A DNA stretch of 64,000 nucleotides, taken from positions 78,121,801-78,185,800 of the forward strand of contig NC_052017.1 in the NCBI RefSeq assembly GCF_015832195.1. Reading direction: 5' to 3'. Under the pieces are notes generated by a model. That model did not search any database. It was not told where the DNA came from and saw nothing but the letters and a program-made list of their open reading frames with translations. The position numbers were made by a program, and so were the translations under genes. Every line of letters begins with the position of its first letter. Within the stretch, counting starts at the first letter, position 1. Source of the stretch: Motacilla alba alba. Taxonomy: Eukaryota; Chordata; Aves; Passeriformes; Motacillidae. This document shows, one piece after another, positions 1-16,821 of the stretch.

Positions 1-2135
1 CTTACTCCAGTGAGAGCAGGGTGGAGATTGACTTTGTTCTTATTAGGGCCAGAATGAAACCTTTAGAGAGCAGAATTGAGTACAGTACCTTTGGTCACTC
101 ATTTGCTTGCCTGTCTAACCATATCCAGCACTTTCAAGTGGCTCTTGAAGAGGGAAAAACTGCTCTGTTTGCCTTTTGCTGGGCAGGCTCTGCTGTTAGC
201 ATACACGTGTGGAATCTGGCGGCAGCAGCAACTCTACTGCTCATTAGGACACTAAATGGCATTGTGCAGTGCAAGCAGTCCTTGCTTTCATGAAAACAGC
301 AAATTATAAATGAAGAGTGGGCATCTTTGTATCTTTATTTATTGGGCTTTAAAGAAATATTTGAACAAAATTGAACAAAATATTGAACAAAATATTCCCT
401 GTATGACTGCTTTATGGGTGATTTGCAGTGAGAGTGCAAGTGACTGCAGTCTGCCTAAGGGTATCTCCAGCAATGAAAAAATTCACTCCGTTGTTGTACA
501 GTTACTTTTTAATAACTGAATTCTCAAGCACACAACCTCCTCTGCTCTAGATTGTCCCTTCTGCTTCAATCATACCCTATACAAGTAGATTGGCACAAGA
601 AGTGCTCAGTTCTTTTGTCTTCTGCTCTTACCTTCCTCCATTTACTGTACTCTTTAGAGGTGATGGAGATACACCGCAAGACAGCATCAGATTAGTCAAA
701 CATGCAATTGTAACCAAAAAAAAAATAGTAGCTCCTACCCTAAGAAGTGGAGAAGAAAACTGAAGATGGACTTTATGCAGGAATGTGAAATGTTTTGTTC
801 ACTACAGAGTCAGAACACAGGACCTCCCACAGGACGCTCGGTAACAGTCCTTGGGAAGCTTCTGCAGTCTGGGTGCTTGGAAGCTAAACAGAAAGGACAA
901 TTTCTGACACCCTACCAAAGAATGAGAATGAAATCCCAGCTGTCTTAGAGGTGGTAGGACTTCAGAGACTAGTTTGAAAAGTCATCTGAACGTGTAGGGG
1001 TGTGACAACTGGATTAAAAGAAAAGAGCAAGCTGCTATGATACTAGGTGGTAGGCTAAATTATAACAGAATGGTTATAGTCTTACAGACTCTGTTGTACA
1101 GCCAATGTGCATAATTTACAGGGTACACAGATTTGTAACCTGACAAGAGGAATGCCAGAGCATTTAAGGTCCCCAGTTTTGCACCATTCAGTCAGCTTAC
1201 TTCCTTAATATTCACTTTGCAATAAATAACAATATAAGAATAACAAGAATAATTGTTACAAGAACATTGTTACAAGAATAACAATGAGAAGTAATTTTTA
1301 AAATCACCAAATCAAATTAAATAATAAAGTAGTTATACCTGAAGGTACACTTCCTTATAGGGAAAGTCCTCTAAGGACTGTCAGGACTGTTCTTCAGTGA
1401 GTGCCTGGAACTGAAGCCAGCCCGGCAGCTGCCAGCAGCCCCTTCAGCTCAGATGGAAACATCAGGACTGACCAAAAACTTAAACAGCATGTACTACCAC
1501 TGTACCAATTGCCATGGGTTTTTCATGGAAATCTTCCTTTCCTGTATGGACTAAACAGCACACTCTTTAATGAAAATAACAAAACTTAGAGGATTTGTAG
1601 CCTGAGAGCACCATGTCTACAGGACAGTGCTGAACACCTTTGCCTTGCTATCAGACTTACTGCATACCAACAGTACTCTTTTCAACAGCAAATTTAAACC
1701 CCTAGTCTTAGCTTCTGGTCAGATCTCTGGGTCCTGGAGGAATTCAAATCTTTAGTTACTGAAAAATTTGATAATCTGTTTAGAAGTACAACTGTTTTAA
1801 CCAGATCAAGTGCTGTAAAAATCTGGGATTTTACTGTTTGAATAACAATAGACGATTCAAGTACAACCACTTGCAGAAACCATAAAATTCTTTCTCTATG
1901 CATCACACTTAGTATGTGAGGAAAATTAAGAGTAGGAATTGTTTCTGAAGTTAAGGTATCTCTCTTATGTACATGTGTATTCAAATGCAAGCTAAATATA
2001 AATATATAGTATGTATATTTACCATAAGTAGACTTATCTACTCATAAGTAAACAAATATTTTAGTCCGGGAGGGCCTACCTTTTCCTGTGCTTCCCTTCT
2101 GAAATATAAAGATTTTTATATTTTGCTCTTTCTAG
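1..2135 (+). other. ANKH intron (3' part)
   Basis: No further ANKH exon is recognisable here. The content is AT-rich unique sequence with a short tandem repeat at 361-392. The open frames present are under 100 codons and match nothing I know. Confidence 0.6.
361..392. repeat. Short tandem repeat, TTGAACAAAA x3
   Basis: Three copies of TTGAACAAAA at 361-370, 371-380 and 383-392, the last offset by two bases. Confidence 0.8.
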
Positions 2136-6111
<3,976 letters not shown>

Positions 6112-6209
6112 TAAATGGGATGCAATTGTTCTCTGCAGGGACGATTGGAGTGACGCTTCAGCATCTTGTCGTCTCTCATACTTTTTTGTTTGTTCGTTTT
6201 TATTTTTGT

Positions 6210-6215
6210 AATAAA
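6210..6215 (+). terminator. ANKH proximal polyadenylation signal
   Basis: A canonical AATAAA lies 99 nt after the ANKH stop and follows a T-rich stretch. Use of this site would give an unusually short 3' UTR. Human ANKH mRNA has a 3' UTR of several kilobases, so this is probably a proximal alternative site. Confidence 0.55.
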
Positions 6216-6837
6216 GAGGCCTTGATTTAAAAGGTTTCAGATAAATTCTCTAGCATACTGAGTATGCTCTCACTGATGAGGGACCTAAAAAGAGGTCTTT
6301 GCTTCTTTTTTTTTTTTTTTTTCCCAATTGAATTTTTTTTTTCTCACTCCATGCAAGCGTAAAAGATACAATTGCATCACTGTAGAGTCTTCCTTACTTA
6401 TGCATCCACCTTCTCTGGACAATCTGCATTTGTCAACCAAAGCCCTGCTCCTGTGCGCCTGTGTGTGTGCGGCCCTGCGCTCGCATGCTCGCACACGCAC
6501 ACCGCCACGTGCCACTGGCTCAATGCTACTGCCATAACCCCACTCCCTCCCCTCTCTCCTTTTCCTTCCTTTTCTTTATGAGACATGGAAAACAAGTTTG
6601 GAATACAGAGCTTTATTTTACTTGCTTGAAAATGACTTTGCTACATAAACTAATATACTATGGTGAACTATATCTTTTTGTTTGGCCTCATCACTAGAGC
6701 TTATACTGCACAGGGTACAAGACGTGGGAGGAACGTGGGAGTCTCCCCATAAAAAGTGGAGAAAAACAGGTTCCTCTGTCATGTTGAAAGTGTGTGGATG
6801 TGTATATACACACACAGGTACATGAACAGAGACAGAC

Positions 6838-6875
6838 ATATATATATATATTTTTTTATATATATATATATATAT
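6838..6875. repeat. (TA)n tract interrupted by T-run
   Basis: Two alternating TA runs separated by seven T residues, downstream of the ANKH stop and likely within its 3' UTR if a distal polyadenylation site is used. Confidence 0.85.
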
Positions 6876-6885
6876 GCATATGATA

Positions 6886-7104
6886 AATAAAATACACACA
6901 GGACAAGAACTCTATTTAGCTTTCATTCCATCAGAAAGATGGTAATCTTTTGAAAAATATAAACATTTATTCAGAATTTTCTTGAATCATTAAGTCCCAC
7001 CTTACATATAATTTTCTTTAGGAAAAAAACATGCACTTTCCTCTTGTGAAGAGGGTGATGGCAACTGATAGACTTTGACTGTATTTGAATAAAACAAAAA
7101 TAAA
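6886..7104 (+). terminator. Candidate distal ANKH polyadenylation signals
   Basis: AATAAA hexamers occur at 6886-6891, 7088-7093 and 7099-7104, the last two in a clustered pair. They are candidates for longer ANKH 3' ends. Motif presence alone cannot show which is used. Confidence 0.3.
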
Positions 7105-10009
7105 TATTGACAAGCTTTACCAAAGTTCTTGTCCACTGACCTAACTTTAATTTTTAAAGGTTGATTTGTTCTCTGTAATTATTTCTGGTGCCTCTATATT
7201 AAAAAAGAATAAGATCAGATAAGGTATGTAGGATACCATGCTAGATAACATTACTAGACATAGTTCCATGGAATTTTTTATGTAGACGTGTACACATACT
7301 CACGTGTGTGGGCATGTGTATATGTACTTCTGTACACATGCATGCACGCACACAAATGTATGTTTTGCTATAATGTATTTACCTATGCAGTAGATCAAAA
7401 TCCATGTGGTGAAGCTCAAGTACTGATGGTCCTCCAAGAGAAAAATTAGGGACTTTTGGCTCTCTTGTGTGGCAGCGAGGAGCCATCCACATCAGCCCTG
7501 CAGAGCTGTGCTTGTGGCTGGAGTGCGCCTTAAATAACAGCGTGAGTTTGGGTGGGAGACTCAGGTTGGGTGGAAATGAAGGCTGTGTAAGACGTGAGGA
7601 AACAGGGACGTTTTGGGAGTCACCGATGCTGCTGTGGCAGCAGCTTGTGTTTCTGTGCTCTTCTGTGTTTGGCTGCAGGGCAGCATTTGTTACTGGTCTG
7701 TAGTAGCTTGGGTCCTTTCAGATTTAATCACGTCAGAGTCTGGAAACCGTTATCCTCCATCCTATATCCATAAAACAATTAATTTAAACCTTATTTAGTA
7801 AAAGTATATTTTTCTAAGTTGTGGAAATTATTATTTAATTGTGGACAAATTATGTTTATTTGCCAGGTAGTCCCAGCAGTCAGAGAACTGATCAAAACTG
7901 AACATTACTTTAAATGTTTGATCAGTATATGTGTATGTAGAAATACACATGTGTATAACTATATATATATATATTGTATATTATGTACATTTATTTTAAA
8001 CTACAATACGTTTCCTATTTTTCCAAATACAGCTAAAAATGTCTCTACAGAACTACTGAGTTGACTAGTAACCAGTTATGGCCATCATGAAAGGCATTGT
8101 ATCAATGAACTTTACATTTTATTGGAAAGATTTGTACCAATTTGTTACATATGCAAATACAATAATGAAAAAAAATCAGAAATTACTGTGTTAACTGACA
8201 GATTTGCTAAATCAGTTTACAGTTAATGAGCAGTGGCACTAGGAGGGTAAGACTAAAACCAGTAACCATGCTTGCTGTGTCACCACAGGGTAAATACTTT
8301 TTGACAGTAGAGTAAAACAAATTCTTTTTAAAAAACCCTCAGACAAATTAATGTGTGCAGGATGTAAACTGTACACATTCATGAATACAGGTTCTCAAAC
8401 AGTCATATGTATATAATGTGTATATAGACAGATACAGATCGCAGTGGCCATTTGAGGTCTCCTCTATTCGTGTAGTTTTGGTTTCTCCAGTACATTTGTC
8501 TCCAAGTCCATAAGATGCAGTTTTTCAGGAACTGTAGAGATGAAGCAGGAAAATATTTTGTGTAATGTCTGTATTTCTTTTGCTACATGACTAAAATTCA
8601 AACAGCAGTACTTTTGAAGAATTTTGAGCCTTACCAGTGTAGGTTTCAAGGTATGATTGCACCAAAAAGTAAAAATCTGAAAACAAAGGATATCACTGAG
8701 GCTTGTACTTTAGATAAAAGATAAACAAATATTTTAAAAAATAATTATTGGTCATACAGAGCTAAACTATTGGCACTGTAAAAGATCAATTTTCAATTGT
8801 GTGTGTAATATTTTTTAGTCCTTTACTTTGCAAGATACTTAATGAGTACTGGTGTGGTGGGATTTGGGCAAGAATTGAAGCAGTGACATAAGGATACGTG
8901 CATTGCATCTCTTTCTGCTTCCTGAAGGTCATGTATTTCTTTACATTTCTATGCTGGATTAACAAAATGTGATGACATTCCTGCAGGGAGTGGGTCCCAG
9001 CCAGCCCATGGTGCTGGTCCCGCTGGTGGGCAGGCAGGGTGCTCAGCGAGGAGAGAGCTCTCCCTCTGTCCCTTGCAGACACTGGGACTGCTTCTGGGAC
9101 TGTTGGCAGGAGCTTCAGCGACCTGCTGAAACCTCCTGCTCCCTGTTAGTGGCAAATTGAGTTGGGCTGGTGAAGCAGCCAGTGTGATGGGCTACAGGTT
9201 GGGAGTGGGCAGACATCCTCTGTAGCCAAAGCCCCAGTCAGAGCATCACTGGTAGTATCTCTGTCAGGTAGATGCTGGCACGTACCCTGTCCTGCACTTC
9301 CTCCTTTCCAAAAGTACTTCCTTGAGTTCTAGTGCAATGGCTTAGCTGTGTCTCTCTTGTGCTGTTGCTTATGAAATGGTTATCTATCTCTGTGGTAATT
9401 ATTTTGCAATAGAAACCCATCCTGTTTCTGTGTCAGGAGCACCGTCATCTCAGTGAATTCATGTGGAGACTTGGCCTTTCCAGACTGAATTACACAATCA
9501 AAGTTACAATAAAAAGAGAAAAAACTTTGATCTGCATCTATATCTCGTATTGCAGAGCAGCTCACACAGAGGGAAATAAGAGCAGAACACCGATAAGCTG
9601 TGGATTAATGCTCCTCAGCTTTTAATAAGTACATAAAGTTGTGTTAATGTGTTTTGAGCTTTCCTTTTTCAGAATTAAGAGAAAACATTGCAGTTTTTTT
9701 CCCCTCCCTGCCCTAAGCAGGCTCTCGTGCTCACCAAGCAGAGGAGCTGATGGACAAAGCTCTGCATCTCTCAGCCGGTGCCTGAAGCCCTTTGGGTGCA
9801 GCAGCGGGTTCCCAGGCGTGGGGCAGCCCTGCTCCCCAAACCCCTGGCACAGCCGTTCCAGACAGGAGGGCTCAGATCCCTGCTTGTTTAGATAGAGCCG
9901 CCCTAAGTGAGAGGATTGGGTAAGTAACAGAGAAGTCTTTTTGTTTTCCACTCATTTTGCTGCCGAATATTTCCTTTGAGCAGGAGATTTATATCTGGCT
10001 CTTGCTCGG

Positions 10010-10380
10010 TGTTCCACTGAATCTGCCGCCAGAGAGAAGCAGCCCCAGACGAGGCTTGGCTGATGAATGCAGCTGATTCAGGGCAGGCCACGGCCCACGA
10101 ACAGAAACCTTTTGAAGGCAGGAGCGCCTTCTTTTCTGGGATGGCGCCGCGTGCTTATAAAGAAGGCAGAAAGGATGCTTTCAGGCCCGGGCAGCCAGAG
10201 GCATGGGCATGGTTTTGTGCTGGGCTGCAAGGTGGCGAGGGGATCAGAGCATCCTGCAGTTTCGGCATGCCAGCCCCGCTGCTGGAGCAGTGCAGGACAG
10301 CGTAGGGCACGGCGAGGCGGCAGGATGGGCTCCGCCGCTCACCGAGGGCTTGTGGTTGTGGCACGGCTGGCAGAGGCTCA
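10010..10380. other. CpG-rich patch with a TATA-like motif
   Basis: Roughly 25 CpGs in about 370 bp within AT-rich surroundings. It includes ggcgccgcgtg followed by TTATAAAG (10155-10162). No gene start is recognisable; it could be an orphan CpG island or a noncoding-RNA promoter. Confidence 0.35.
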
Positions 10381-12302
10381 GGTGCTGCTGGTTGTTTCCT
10401 GGGGACAGTGGCAGTAACCCTCGGAAAGCCTGGGAATATGGGTACGGGTGTGTACAGGAGAGTGCTGTGCAGGCGGGTTTGTTACGACCTTTGAACAGTT
10501 CCTTGGAACAAGGGTTCAAGTCTAAACATGATCTCAATGTGGGACTAATACTAAGCCATTGTTAAAAATTGCAATTTAAGCTGCACAAAAGAGTAAATGA
10601 AACAGCAGACCTTATACCATTAAGCTAAAACATGATTTAGATTAGTGAGCTGGAATGGGAGAGAAAGAACATGTTGAAAATCTTACAGATATTGGATATC
10701 CCTCCTAAAGACAGCAGCATGGGCTGGAGATGAGGGAATGAAAGGGCAGAAAACACCATTGCCCTTTCAGCTGCCCTGGAGAGGGCCTGAGGATGAGGAG
10801 CAGTGTGTCTGTGTAACACCACTTCTGAGTATGTTGGTTTCCCAGTAGAGGAGCCTTCAGAGACAGGAGTGTGAAACATCCTTGAAGAAGATTCAAGCAG
10901 AAATGAACCAGCATGCAGGTTTTATAATGTGCAGTAGAGAGGCACTACGTGTCTTCCAGTTTCTGAGTAACTGACAGGGCTGCACTGGGGAAATGTCACT
11001 TAAGTATTAATTACACGTGACAAAATTATTACACTTTTGGTAGCAAATTGGCATGTCCCAAATACCAGCTTAACCATAAAATGTTAGGATTCCCTTTCCT
11101 TGTTCACGTTTGGCTTTCTAATAGAGTATTGCAAACTATCTATTTTGAAGGGAGTAAGGTCCTGTGGAGGGGTTGCATTGCAGAACAGGCTGTGGGAGCT
11201 TGTGGTAGAGTTCCAAGTAGGAAGAGGAGCTCTAAATTTGTTCTGTGCCCTGCAACACGCTGTATAGCAGCCTGGCAGCGTTGTGGAACACGGCAGAATT
11301 GTCAGCTTAGCAGCAAACTGGGTCCAAGCGTGGTGGCAAGCTGCAGCAGCCCTGCAGAGCAGCGGGAGGGCAGGGGATGCAGGGTAGCCCTGGCTCCAAG
11401 CTCGGGCTCGGGCAGCTTGTGTGGATTTGCTTTGGAGAGCCAAGTTCAGTTGTCAGTGCATAGATGCAATCCTCAGCAAAACCACTGCCAGACTCCTCAG
11501 TAATTGGCACCTTCTGAACAAAAAGGCCAAAGACAAAGTACGGGGGCAGAGAGATCGAGCTTTAGGCTCGGCTTCGAGCACAGACTTGCACAGAAGGGCA
11601 TTTTGGCTGCAGTTCCTGCAAATTAATTGTAGGGTTAGAGAATGAGCTTCAGTCTCCACATTTCAGGAACATGACATCCAATCCATCTCAGTAAAACAGA
11701 AGGATGGCAGTGTATTTCTAGGTGCTCTTTTGTCTGTAATCCCGAGGGGAAACTTTTCTTTAGTTTTACCAGACCTTGTCACTGCTGAAATCAATTTATT
11801 AGTTTTACCTCATTATTTTCTGTCATTCCAAGTCCAGTGTCTTCAGATATTTCTTCATTTTCTTCTGAAGGTTCCTGCTAGGCTTATTTTGTCTGTTGGC
11901 ATTTTGAGAAGAAAAATGTAATCGTCATGCTGACTGAATGTCAACTAATGCTGTGATTAAAAAGTAGCTTACAACAAAACTCTTCTTTGATGGACTGTTT
12001 TTTACTTCACATTTGCTAAGCTGGAAAGGAGAGTCAAGAAGTAGAAGGAATTGGGGGGAATCTTTATCTAAAATTAAGAATTAAATTAGTTAATTCAAAT
12101 TAATTTCTTAACTCCAGGCACCTTGTGACTTTCCAGTGAAAACCTTTACCCAGACTATTCCAGCAAAGTTAGCAGTGCATCCCCAGAGCAGCACAGAATA
12201 GTTTGAGACATGCAGATTTTGTATATTTCATAACTGAATGTATAATGAATTGAAAAGTCTGATTAGCAGGGGTAATCCATTAGGTATAAAATTCATCTGG
12301 AC

Positions 12303-12415
12303 ATGAGCAGCCTGGTCCAGTATCAAAGGTGGCTCTGCTTTGAATGGAGGGGGACTTAGCAAGAAAACTGCCTGTAATTCCCTTACAACCTAAATTGTTC
12401 TCTGATTCAACCAGG
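12303..12415 (+). mobile_element. Very diverged CR1-like 3' fragment
   Basis: Begins with gagcagcctggtccagt, resembling the CR1 phrase GAGCAGCCTGGTCTAGT, and ends with aacctaaattgttctctgattc, which parallels AACCCAAACCATTCTATGATTC. The match between them is weak, so it would be an old copy. Confidence 0.45.
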
Positions 12416-15400
12416 AACCTAGAGAGGTCCCTTCATCTTAAAGGACTTAAGATTGCTTGCCTTTTTTTAGGCTTTTAGCTCAGGATTGAGAGACAGTGCC
12501 TAACAGGGGCCTACAATGTAGATATGTGAGCAAAAATGTTGAGCTGTACAGATTCTTTTACTGATGACAAAACTTTGGTATTGCAGAGCCAGCTTTACAG
12601 TACCCTCCCACCCTCGGGGAGCCCACAACGAGAGCAAAGCAAAAATAAGCTATTGTATCTGCAGATTAAGTATTTGAGTACTGTACTGCATTTCTCCCAT
12701 TAACTCTCTAAGCAAAACTGCCCAAAAACAGTGGGCAATTGCACGTATTACCTGCTCCTGCCACCTCCCTTCATGTGCATCATTCAGCATTTGAAAAATG
12801 CTACCCTTCCTCATAACTCGCCTTTATAATCAAGGTAATGCAAAGTAAACACTTACATTTATGTAATAGAATGGCTTGGCCTATCTGTAAATGAGAGCAT
12901 ATAAATCCCCTCTTAGGAACAGATGTAAAAATTGGAACAGCAGCTTTATCCATAATTCATTAAAAAAACCACCACAGAAATGCAAAGAAAAAATTGCAGA
13001 ACTGAAAAAAAAAATTAATTTAATTAACTTTTAAGGACACTACTGCCTGGGTGGCAAGTAAGGTGCATGTGCACATGCAGAAAACAGCAGAGCTTGGAAC
13101 TAACATTCATTAGTCAATTTTGTAGTTAGCTCTCCAAAGCAAATGTAACTCTGCTTTTGTGCCTATTATGATGAAAAAAAAAATCCCTCCTAAGCTATAA
13201 TGAAACAATTGGAAGGCTACTAGCAATAAATTAACTGGTTACTTAGATCAACTGATTTTATCCACCAAGTTTGCAGGCACCACAAAACTGCAAAAGCAAA
13301 ATCTCGAAAAAAAGTTAAAGATACCTATTTTTGTAGATGACATTTCTTTGCTTATTACCATCAGCAAGTTTTTCACTTGGTTTAATAAAATTATTTGCAA
13401 TGTCTTTGTATATTTTTAAAAAGCAAATGCACAGGATGCAAGGCTTAACCTGTGTTTTCAAATGGCAGAAACAGCCCCCACTATCATAGAGGCAATCAAG
13501 CTCACATCATATCAGGTTTTGATCTCTCAGAACATTGCTCTGTCTTCTCTCTTATCTTAGAAAATTTAGGTTATTTTGTGGTGTTACTGCCTCTGCCTTA
13601 GTTTTGTGAAGCCAAACACCTGTGGAAGGTTTGTGATAAGAGACTTGAAGTTGGGATTGCAAGTAGTGTCAAAGCCCCCTGCGCTGCTTGTGCTGTTTGA
13701 CAGGGCATTTGACCACCTCATGTCACAGAAATTCGAAGTGGACTTGACTCTCTCTGGTGGAACTGCTGAAATGCATTCCATGGGGTTTGGGCAGCACAGC
13801 TTAGCAGCATTCCCTTTGAGAAAGACTTGTTTCATCTGCATGGGACAGAAAGCTTCTGAGAGTGCCTGAGGAGGAACACATGTGAGTGTAGAGGACTGAG
13901 TGTGTGCATGTGGACAGAGAGGGACAGATGGCTGCAAATGAATGAGCTGAAGTGTCCTTTGCAAGCACCCTGCACTGTGTTACCCTGCAAGGACCATACC
14001 GGAGGGCAAAGAGAGCAAGAAGCCCTTCATTTATCATCTTTAGTGAAAGCTTCTCTGGCTTTAAAGGTTACTGGGCATCTTAGTAGATCCTAGATACTAG
14101 AGAAACACAAACTTTGTAGGGCTGGGAGCGCAGCAGAGAGCAAACTTCGCTGCACCTTTTGCAGTGGAGAAGCCAGTGCCACACAGCCCGTTCTCTCCAA
14201 CTTTGCACACTTGACCAGGGCCAGCCACAAGGTCAGTCTAGAAGGAAACCACAAACGTTGAGCAAAACCTAAAGTACAGAGCAGCAGCCAAGAACAGTTT
14301 TGTCTTCACAGCAGGAAGTCATCATGGAGGAGAACCAAACTGTGTAGCGGTAACTCCCAGGAAGTTTCAGTTCTGATGCAGTTTCTGAACAAAGATAGCT
14401 TTGGCCACTTCATGCGCCATTTGTAACATGATACTACAAGCACAGAGGGTTCTCCAATCTCAGAGAGGTGCTATAAGGATAACATTCACTAATGCTGGTG
14501 AAAGATGCTTGGATACTACAGGGAACAGTGTCACAGAAATGCCTAAAAATACTGAATTCATATTTGCATGTTCTAATTGTGCCTTTGGGTTCTCTAAAAT
14601 TGACTTGTTTTTAGTTTTATAGAAATACTTTTAGAATTGAGAGTGAGAAGTAGTGTCTGGAAGCAGCATCCTAAAAAAAAGGCTACCCAGAATCTGAAGA
14701 CTCTTGCTCAGAAAAGAGGGGAAAGGAAGTTTGGGAGCCTCATCTCTTCCCAGCCTGGCCCTCTGACCATGGATTATTCTGCAGGACTACATCTTGTTCT
14801 GTTCTCAGCAGGCTAACAATGCTGAAAGAGGCAAAAGCAGTAGCTAGACACACTTGGCCAAAGTTGCCCTGAGATTAAGGTCAACTCTCTATCAACACAC
14901 TTCTGTAGAGAAAAGGCCCCATTTTTCAGTTTGTTCCTATAGTTTGAAGGTAAATCTGAGAACTAGGCAAATGCATATTTCACTTGAGAGGTATCAGTGG
15001 GTTTTAATTTCTTTCAGAATATCTTTCAGCATCAATATCAGATTCTTTCTTAGGATAAAGCTGTCTTTATGCAAAGCAGTGTGCCTAATAGCCATCCTCA
15101 ACTACTTAAACAAGTCAATTTTGCAAGGACTGTAGCTGTCAAGCCAGAGCACTGTTTGGAACTACAGTACAGGGATCCTAGATTTTAAATGAAATGTTAC
15201 CTCATGCATCATTTTCTATCATACTTGTAGAATTCCAGTTAGTTTATCTCAAAATAAATGTTGCTTTCTGTAATTTGTACACATGCTAAAGCTGGTGGTA
15301 TGTTTTTTAATGACTGTTCTGCTTTGCTTTAAACATGTGGGTTTCCTTTAAACAAAAATGAAGGTTAAAACTTTGTACATTTTTAATATAACTGCTAAGG

Positions 15401-16731
15401 TCAGAAGTATAAAAGTATATGTCACATTAAAATTGAGTGCTGTTTATGTATTTAACATAAATGTACGTTTTTGCATTGTTAAAAGGAACAATCCATGCTT
15501 TCTTTGAGGGGGATCTGTGCTCCAATATTGTCCAATAGCTTTCATATTCTAATTACTTTAATTAAAGTTCTAACAGTTTGCATATGATTCATGATTCTGA
15601 TTTCTTCTGTTTTATTAAATATGCTAATCTGACAATCTGACATGGTCAAAAATGCTCTTCTCATTTGGAACAAGCAAAATGTATCTTCTGGTGAGAAATT
15701 ATTCCAACACTCAAATTATTTATGAATTACAAGCATAATGCTGCCAACTGCAAGGTCTTAACTTGAAGTTAATGAAATCCAAAGGTATCCATAAAATGAT
15801 GCCAGAAAAGCTCTTTATTTCTACAAAGCCTCCAAGTGTTGTTGATATGGAAACACCATGGTCAGAATACTTCTTCCATACCAAATCAAATACACTTATC
15901 ACTCCTGTTAAACAGACACTTTGTATTTAAAGGGAGAGCATTATTCTCATCAGGACGAGGCAAATTCAAGGGTCAGGAGAAGATTCATCCATCTGGCTGG
16001 TCACCAAAGCTGTTCTTATGAAGCTGCAAAAGCATTCTTAACAAAAAATGGTTTTGTTTTGTTTTTTTTGATCACATTCCTTAAGTATTCCCAAGTGACC
16101 AAATGTGAGCCTCTCAGAGCCAGTGAGAAGACTGGCTTTTAGTGTTTTGACACTTGAGCAGCCACTGCTTTTGAAATGGTCTTGGAGAGGTACTGTGGTA
16201 AGACTCTGCTCATGCCCCCTGGGATCCTGGTGCCTTCTCAGCTCTCCTTACACTGGCCCACAGCAGAGAGACCCAGCCTTAGGGTCTCCTGCACCTTGTC
16301 AGCCCTTCAGTTCCTGCCTGTTTCTTCTTGTCTTCTCCCTTTGGGGCTCCATGAGCACCCTCTCATGCCCCTGGCATCTGTGAAGGGCTGGGAGCTACAG
16401 CTCTGTTTCTCCTGGACCTTGGTGAAGGTCTGTCCAGGGGACATTCAGAGAACCCTGAATTGGCTCTTGCCATGTCCAGCTTCCCTATCCCACTCTTCCA
16501 GCCATGCCTGCAGAGAGGATTGGCTTATGTCTAGTCACGTTCCTGTCTGAGACCAGGAGGGCTGAGCAGAGCAGAGGACACAATCAGGGTATCTACACCA
16601 GCAAATGATCTCTCTCACCAGGGCTTGTTGGCTGCTGGCACCTGCGGGCACGGCTGTCCCATGCACAGAGTGGTCCCTGACCTTCCCAAGCTCTCCCTGC
16701 CCGGAGCACTGCCCTGGCAGGAGGCCATGCC

Positions 16732-16821
16732 AAAAGAAAGAAAAAAAAGAAAGAAAAAAAAGAAAAAAAAAAAGGAAAAAAAAAAAAAAAAGAAAAAAAA
16801 AAAAAAAAGAAAGAAAAGGGA
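16732..16821. repeat. Poly-purine (A-rich, GA-interrupted) tract
   Basis: About 90 bp with only A and G on the + strand (AAAGAAAG, A-runs up to 17). Open frames through it are poly-Lys or poly-Phe artefacts. Confidence 0.9.
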
